Position numbers and translations under genes: made by a program
Notes under the pieces: generated by a model
Databases searched by the model: none
Told to the model about the DNA's origin: nothing
The model's input: only the letters and a program-made list of their open reading frames with translations
Shown: positions 59,320-64,000 of the stretch, piece by piece
How the letters are laid out: the number at the start of each line of letters is the position of its first letter
How positions within the stretch are numbered: the first letter of the stretch is position 1
Assembly: GCA_038040445.1 (NCBI GenBank)
Contig: JBBPIG010000001.1
Span: forward strand, 154,402 to 218,401
Origin: Acidobacteriota bacterium
Lineage (GTDB): Bacteria > Acidobacteriota > Blastocatellia > UBA7656
Length of the DNA stretch: 64,000 nt
Direction of reading: 5' to 3'

Positions 59320-59931
59320 TCAATTTCTGAGCTTCGACATCAAGTCGTCATCCTTATCAAACGCTCTGAGCGGACTTGAATGCTCGCGGTTTATTCGCCC
59401 GGTCAACGGGCGTGGGAAGTTCTCAGGCGGAGGTTCGGAGGGTAGCGCTGTACCGCCAGGTTCTACAAGCCCAGCACGAGTATGAGCCGGCTGCCCGATG
59501 CTCAAGCGCTGGCTTGCTCGAACGTTTGCCGGCAACGACTGGCCGTTGTTGAGCCCGCCGGTGCCCCGAGGCTGCAGCGCCGGATCGACCAGCTTCGGAC
59601 CAACCTTGGAATCGATAATGCTGCCGATGCCGCGAAAGAGTTTGACGATGCCGGCTAGCGCAAGCAACAACGAGGCGGTGTACACCCACGGAGTCCTGGG
59701 GATGAGAAAGTAGGGCAGCGCCGCTGCGACTAACAACGCGGCGCCGACAGCCGAGCCCTGTATGCCATCGCTTACTTGCTTGCGCGCTCGCTTGAACTCG
59801 CGGTCGCGTGATGGATCAGAGATAAACGCGCCGCCGCTTAGCGCCTGGGTGACAACACCCAAGTTCATGCCGCATGACTTGCAGAACTTTGCGCCGTCGC
59901 TGGCATGTGTTGAGCAGGTAGGGCAATACAT
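59320..59931 (-). CDS. Zinc-ribbon membrane protein
   Basis: A 203-residue protein with an N-terminal four-cysteine ribbon (MYCPTC...FCKSCG). Two hydrophobic helices follow (GSAVGAALLVAAALPYFLIP and VYTASLLLALAGIVKLFRG). A long Pro/Gly-rich disordered C-terminus ends DDDLMSKLRN. Similar ribbon-membrane proteins are common in Acidobacteriota. The role is unknown. It is convergent with the potCD gene. Confidence 0.7.
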   Translation of the reverse strand: MYCPTCSTHASDGAKFCKSCGMNLGVVTQALSGGAFISDPSRDREFKRARKQVSDGIQGSAVGAALLVAAALPYFLIPRTPWVYTASLLLALAGIVKLFRGIGSIIDSKVGPKLVDPALQPRGTGGLNNGQSLPANVRASQRLSIGQPAHTRAGLVEPGGTALPSEPPPENFPRPLTGRINREHSSPLRAFDKDDDLMSKLRN

Positions 59932-60118
59932 TCAAGCTCTCCGGTTATGAGGCGGGGCTTCAACCGACAGCTTCGCAGCAAGGGCTGCTTGTTCAGGTGA
60001 TCAATCCCCAAGATCGGCTATGTGGCAGGGGCAACGCGCGCAGTATAGCACGGACAGTTGACGGTCTCTAGACTTCATAGCTACACTCGATTCAAATTCG
60101 AGAACCGTGGAGGAATCT

Positions 60119-61525
60119 TTGGGATTGAAGAAGTGGGCCGCGCTTGCGAGCGTTTCTGCGGGCGTATTACCGTTATCGCTATGGTTCAGCCTTGGAGTTC
60201 ACGGTTCCGTCCTGGTGCGTGGCAATCCTGGTCCTCAAACCTCTCCGTTCGTGCTGCCGATCGTTAAGCGGGATTCACTGCTAAACGGCCTTCAGCTCAT
60301 AACGCTGGAGCAGCAGAGCACCGGCAGCGTTTCCGCCCATCTGCGTATCAACAGTGGCGGGTTGTTTGATCTTGCCGCAAAGGGCGGGCTCGCGGACATA
60401 ACCGCGGGCATGCTGTTGAAAGGCGGCGGTGGATTGAACGCGCGGAATGTCGCTGACACCGTCGAGCAGTTGGGCCTGGCGGTGACGGTCACGACCGGAT
60501 GGGACTCGACTGACATCGTGACCAGCGGTCCCCCCGAATCGCTCGATGCGATCTTCGACTTGCTCGGCAAGCTTGTGATAACGCCGTCATTTGACCAGAA
60601 GGAACTGGAGATGCTCAAGGCCGCGCGAACGGCAACTCTTGTTAAGGAAGGACAGGATGATTCCGTGGCCGTAAGGCGCAAGGCTCTGGAGGCCGTTTAC
60701 GGGTCACACCCGTTTGGCCGTCCCGCGCGTGGAACGCCGGAATCGATCGCGCAAATAACCCGGCCGGATTTGGTCTACTTTCACAACCGGTTTTATATCG
60801 CTAATAACGCTGAGTTGCTGGTAAGAGGCGATGCAACCGCCGAGCAGGTGACTCGCCTGGCCAGATCGAAGCTGGGCGCGTGGAAGAAGGGCGAGAGGAT
60901 CCCGCCGACATTCAAGTCGCTGGATGCGCCGCCATCGCGTCGCGTTCTCTTAATTGATCGCACAGACGAACAGCCGGCGAGAGCCGAGATAGCTCAGATT
61001 GGTGTTTCAAGGCGAGCGGAGGACTACTTCGCCGCGGTAGTAATGGCCGACGTGCTTCATCAGCAGGCGTCCAACATTACTGCGGTGCATTCGGGTACAA
61101 CGATCACCAGCGATCTCGAGGCTCGGCTGCTTGCGGGGCCCTTCATTGTGAGTATCAAGTCGGCGCCGAGCGATCTGACCGGCGACCTGGACGTTGTGCT
61201 CGACACAATGACCCGGATGCAGACCAGCGTCTCAACAAACGAACGTGTGGAATCAGCAAAGGCGAAACTGATTGCGTCGATGGCCGAGCGGCTCAAGACG
61301 ACCGCGGGAGCCACAGAGGTCATATTGGATATTGAAACCTACGGACTGGGCCGCGATTACGTGATACGATTCGCCGAGCGGGTCAATTCAATCACGCCGG
61401 CCGATGTCCAGCGCGCCGCGCAGACTTACTTGAAGCCGCGGTCCGTGACTATAGTAATCGCCGGTTCCGCCAACCGATTCGAGAGTCAAATGAAGAAGCT
61501 CGGTACGGTCGCCGTGCTGAAGTAA
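60119..61525 (+). CDS. M16-like peptidase homologue lacking the zinc motif
   Basis: A secreted or anchored insulinase-fold protein. GGAGG at 60109-60113 points to TTG 60119 (or TTG 60125), though the frame opens at GTG 60107. A hydrophobic start precedes LLNGLQLITLEQQSTGSVSAH. Where an active M16 enzyme would have HxxEH, this protein has GLADITAGMLLKGGG, so the catalytic zinc site is gone. It still has the paired M16 domains, ending in AQTYLKPRSVTIVIAG. It is probably the non-catalytic partner of a heterodimer encoded elsewhere, as no active copy is adjacent. Confidence 0.82.
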   Translation: MGLKKWAALASVSAGVLPLSLWFSLGVHGSVLVRGNPGPQTSPFVLPIVKRDSLLNGLQLITLEQQSTGSVSAHLRINSGGLFDLAAKGGLADITAGMLLKGGGGLNARNVADTVEQLGLAVTVTTGWDSTDIVTSGPPESLDAIFDLLGKLVITPSFDQKELEMLKAARTATLVKEGQDDSVAVRRKALEAVYGSHPFGRPARGTPESIAQITRPDLVYFHNRFYIANNAELLVRGDATAEQVTRLARSKLGAWKKGERIPPTFKSLDAPPSRRVLLIDRTDEQPARAEIAQIGVSRRAEDYFAAVVMADVLHQQASNITAVHSGTTITSDLEARLLAGPFIVSIKSAPSDLTGDLDVVLDTMTRMQTSVSTNERVESAKAKLIASMAERLKTTAGATEVILDIETYGLGRDYVIRFAERVNSITPADVQRAAQTYLKPRSVTIVIAGSANRFESQMKKLGTVAVLK

Positions 61526-61561
61526 CTAACCCTCTCGCGCGAGAGAATGTTTTGAACGTCG

Positions 61562-62281
61562 ATGGAAACCCAGGCAAGTAATCTCGGGCCGAGCAGCAAA
61601 GCCTTGCGAGTGCGCTCGATGTTTGCAGAGATCGCTCCGAGATACGACTTTCTCAATCATGCGCTGTCGCTGAACATAGACAAGCGCTGGCGCAGGCTTG
61701 TAATCAAGACGGTAGCCGGCCGCCTGCGCCTTCCCGGCGCGATGGCGCTCGATCTTTGTTGCGGGACGGCCGACCTGTCGCTTGAGCTAGGGGCTCTGGC
61801 GCCGACTTTTGGCGTCGACTTCTGCCATCCAATGCTGCAAATCGGCGCCAAGAAGGTTCGACGGGCGGCGCTTCCGATCGAGCTTATCGAAGGAGACGCG
61901 CTAAGCGTGCCTTTCGCCGATTCGCTGTTCGATGTCGTGACCGTGGCATTCGGGCTCAGAAACCTGGACGACCCGGAATCGGGGCTGCGTGAGATTTATC
62001 GCCTGGTGAAGCCTGGGGGCCGCTGCGTGGTGCTCGAGTTCTCTCATCCCCATCTCCCGGTTTTCCGGAATCTGTTTCATTTCTATTTCACGCGGCTGCT
62101 TCCTCTCATTGGTAGCGCGGTGTCCGGGTCAAGGTTCGCTTATCAGTATCTGCCGGACTCGGTGCAGAAATTCCCCGGTCAAAAGGAACTGGCCGCGATG
62201 ATGGAGGCGGTTGGTTTTTCCGATATCAGCTACTACAATCTGTTCGGTGGTGTTGCCTCATTACACCTTGGCGAAAAATAG
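61562..62281 (+). CDS. ubiE: Demethylmenaquinone/ubiquinone C-methyltransferase
   Basis: A SAM-dependent methyltransferase of 239 residues that methylates demethylmenaquinone (menaquinone is more likely in this phylum). The UbiE/MenG motifs are complete: RYDFLNHALSLNIDKRWRR, ALDLCCGTADLSLEL (SAM site), VTVAFGLRNLDDPESGL and VVLEFSHPHLP. YQYLPDSVQKFPGQKEL follows. It is a single gene between an M16 homologue and tldD. The name menG would also fit. Confidence 0.93.
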   Translation: METQASNLGPSSKALRVRSMFAEIAPRYDFLNHALSLNIDKRWRRLVIKTVAGRLRLPGAMALDLCCGTADLSLELGALAPTFGVDFCHPMLQIGAKKVRRAALPIELIEGDALSVPFADSLFDVVTVAFGLRNLDDPESGLREIYRLVKPGGRCVVLEFSHPHLPVFRNLFHFYFTRLLPLIGSAVSGSRFAYQYLPDSVQKFPGQKELAAMMEAVGFSDISYYNLFGGVASLHLGEK

Positions 62282-62355
62282 AGCCAGATCGCAAGAGCGC
62301 CGGGGGCAGGGAAGAAGTCCGGCGCCGAGTCTCCGCTTCCTCTGAAAGGGATAGA

Positions 62356-63792
62356 ATGAGCACAGATGCAATCAAGTTTTTCTTCGATCGGTATGGCCTC
62401 ACCGACGGCGATATCGACAAGCTACTCGCGACTGCACTGGCGCGCGGCGGTGACTATGCGGATTTGTACTTCGAATACAGGGTTGCAAACAGCGTCAACA
62501 TCGAAGAACAGATCGTCAAACAGGCCGCAAAGTCAATCGCCCAGGGTGTTGGCGTGCGCGTGATCATCGGCGACAAGACAGGCTATGCTTACACCGACGA
62601 AATAGCCTTCGACGCAATCCGTCACGCGGCCGAAACCGCAAGCCACATAGCTCGCAGCGGGGGGAGCAAGAGACTCGAGGGTGTGAACGCGACGCCGACC
62701 GCGTTGAACCTGTATCCAGTCGAGGTTCCCGTGTCGTCGATTGAACTGTCGAGAAAGATCGAGCTGATCAAACGCGGGGATAGAGCGGCGCGCGGAGCCG
62801 ACCCGCGCATACGAGAGGTGCAGTCATCAGTCAACGACGAAATGAAGTACGTGATGATCGCCTCTTCCGATGGGAGGTTGGCCGGTGACGTCCAGCCGCT
62901 GGCGCGATTCGGCATCTCGTGTATAGCCGATGACGACGGCAATCTTCAGGTCGGCCGCGCGGGAGGGGGTGGCCGCGTCGGTATTGACTTCTTCGAAACC
63001 GAAATGACCCCGGACCACTTCGCCCGCGAAGCGGCGCGTCAGGCGATCATCCAACTGGACGCGGTCGCGACTCCCGCGGGAACGATGGAAGTCGTGCTGG
63101 GGCCAGGCTGGCCGGGCATACTGCTTCACGAGGCTGTCGGCCACGGTCTGGAATCGGACTTCAATCGAAAACAAACTTCGGCCTTTTCCGGCCTCATCGG
63201 ACAGCGCGTTGCCTCAGAGCGTTGCACCGTGGTCGACGACGGCACGATTCCCGATCGCCGCGGGTCGCTCAATATTGACGATGAAGGCGAGCCAACAAGC
63301 CGGACAGTGTTGATAGAGGACGGGATCCTCCGAGCTTACATGAGCGACTATCTGAACGCCGGTCTGACGAAGTCCGCGCGAACCGGAAACGGACGAAGGC
63401 AAAGCTACAAGCACATGCCGTTGCCGCGAATGACCAACACGTTCATGCTCGCCGGCCTGGACGCAAAAGAAGACATAATTCGCTCGGTCAAGCGAGGGTT
63501 GTATGCCGTACAGTTTGGAGGCGGACAGGTCGACATCACCAGCGGTGAGTTCGCGTTCAGCGCGTCCGAAGCCTACTTGATCGAAGATGGAAAGGTGACC
63601 GCACCGGTAAAAGGCGCAACGCTTCGCGGGAATGGACCTCAATCTCTCAAACACGTGACGGCTATCGGCAACGATCTCGAGCTCGATCCCGGTGTAGGCG
63701 TATGCGGTAAGGACGGGCAAAACGTGCCGGTCGGAGTTGGTATCCCGACTATCAAGATAAGCGAAATGACGGTCGGTGGCACGCAGAAATAA
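62356..63792 (+). CDS. tldD: TldD metalloprotease subunit
   Basis: The active subunit of the TldD/TldE (PmbA) heterodimer, which trims peptides such as microcins and modified precursor peptides. The zinc motif HEAVGH lies at residues 258-263, followed by LESDFNRKQTSAFSG. The closing text ISEMTVGGTQK is also typical. ATG 62356 follows AAAGGGATAG. Its length of 478 residues matches the family. The partner tldE usually lies directly after it, but the remaining 200 bases here carry no such start, so it would lie beyond the window or elsewhere. Confidence 0.92.
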   Translation: MSTDAIKFFFDRYGLTDGDIDKLLATALARGGDYADLYFEYRVANSVNIEEQIVKQAAKSIAQGVGVRVIIGDKTGYAYTDEIAFDAIRHAAETASHIARSGGSKRLEGVNATPTALNLYPVEVPVSSIELSRKIELIKRGDRAARGADPRIREVQSSVNDEMKYVMIASSDGRLAGDVQPLARFGISCIADDDGNLQVGRAGGGGRVGIDFFETEMTPDHFAREAARQAIIQLDAVATPAGTMEVVLGPGWPGILLHEAVGHGLESDFNRKQTSAFSGLIGQRVASERCTVVDDGTIPDRRGSLNIDDEGEPTSRTVLIEDGILRAYMSDYLNAGLTKSARTGNGRRQSYKHMPLPRMTNTFMLAGLDAKEDIIRSVKRGLYAVQFGGGQVDITSGEFAFSASEAYLIEDGKVTAPVKGATLRGNGPQSLKHVTAIGNDLELDPGVGVCGKDGQNVPVGVGIPTIKISEMTVGGTQK

Positions 63793-64000
63793 GTTTCGGA
63801 CCTAGGCTGCACGGGCGTCCCTCTTTTGGCGCCGCTCATTCCGCAGTTCGGCAGTAGCATGCGGGGAGGGCGCCCAAAGAGTGACGCCGATACAGGTGTA
63901 TACCAGAGATCATCCGCGCTGAATGACATTCCACCTTACTAAAGAATTCGCGGCCGGCGTCGCCCAGCAATCTGTAGAGCGAGGAGCGAGCGCCGCTGAA
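63793..64000. other. Right-edge stretch without a supportable gene
   Basis: There is a possible hairpin around GGGCGTCCCTCTTTTGGCGCC and GGGCGCCCAAAGAG. No PmbA/TldE start or other family is visible before the window ends. Confidence 0.4.

Noticed and set aside
61533-61546. CTCTCGCGCGAGAG palindrome between the M16 homologue and ubiE
   Set aside because: It is perfect but short, with no T-tract after it; too weak to call a terminator or operator.
1-64000. tRNA, rRNA, riboswitch and CRISPR features
   Set aside because: I looked through the gaps for cloverleaf-type arms, conserved rRNA words, and regularly spaced identical repeats with unique spacers and found none. The tandem arrays here have 7- to 10-base units and no spacers, so they are not CRISPRs.

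Overview
This window looks like chromosomal DNA from a Gram-negative member of the Acidobacteriota, probably near the Blastocatellia. The assignment is inferred from gene content, not from a marker gene. It rests on a complete Tol-Pal operon, a Ser/Thr kinase with a PD40-type C-terminal propeller, a vWFA-related secreted protein of the acidobacterial type, the tail of a MacB/FtsX-type ADOP permease, and several lipoprotein families common in that phylum. The DNA is moderately GC-rich by eye. No rRNA, tRNA, CRISPR array or intact insertion sequence was seen.

Layout. 0-6 kb: aromatic amino acid genes (a broken trpA copy, an opposite-strand deacetylase-like gene, then intact trpA, chorismate mutase, DAHP synthase and prephenate dehydrogenase) followed by a PP2A-like phosphatase. 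6-20 kb: secreted and binding proteins, a thiolase, a CAP protein, a permease remnant, a vanadium haloperoxidase, an ankyrin-TonB fusion, a Ser/Thr kinase interrupted by an in-frame stop, a hicB-vapB-vapC cluster, a frameshifted small gene, and a large nested inverted repeat. 20-25 kb: three ligases (ATP-grasp, circularly permuted ATP-grasp, GCS2-type carboxylate-amine ligase) plus a DUF4956-like membrane protein. This is the best candidate for an undescribed system. 25-34 kb: class A PBP, M48 protease, di-haem peroxidase, acyl-CoA carboxylase beta subunit and a vWFA protein. 34-38.4 kb: a leftward fhaA-pbpA-rodA operon that recalls the actinobacterial cell-wall cluster. 38.4-41 kb: a GNAT and an NSAR/OSBS enolase-superfamily enzyme, matching the known D- to L-amino acid conversion context, then fabG. 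41-47 kb: HtrA protease and a histidine kinase/NtrC-type pair. 47-49.5 kb: three unrecognised genes of lower GC. 49.5-55 kb: tolQ-tolR-tolA-tolB-pal-cpoB on the minus strand. 55-57 kb: a small membrane protein and a HEPN/DUF5343 pair. 57-64 kb: a potC-potD fusion without potA or potB, a zinc-ribbon protein, an inactive M16 homologue, ubiE/menG and tldD.

Non-coding DNA is unusually patterned. At least six gaps hold degenerate tandem repeats with a 7-bp period, usually as two inverted arms. Three more hold CGCAGAG/CGCAAAG-type arrays, and several hold short REP-like palindromes. Four of the five gaps inside the tol-pal operon carry such elements, each of a different type.
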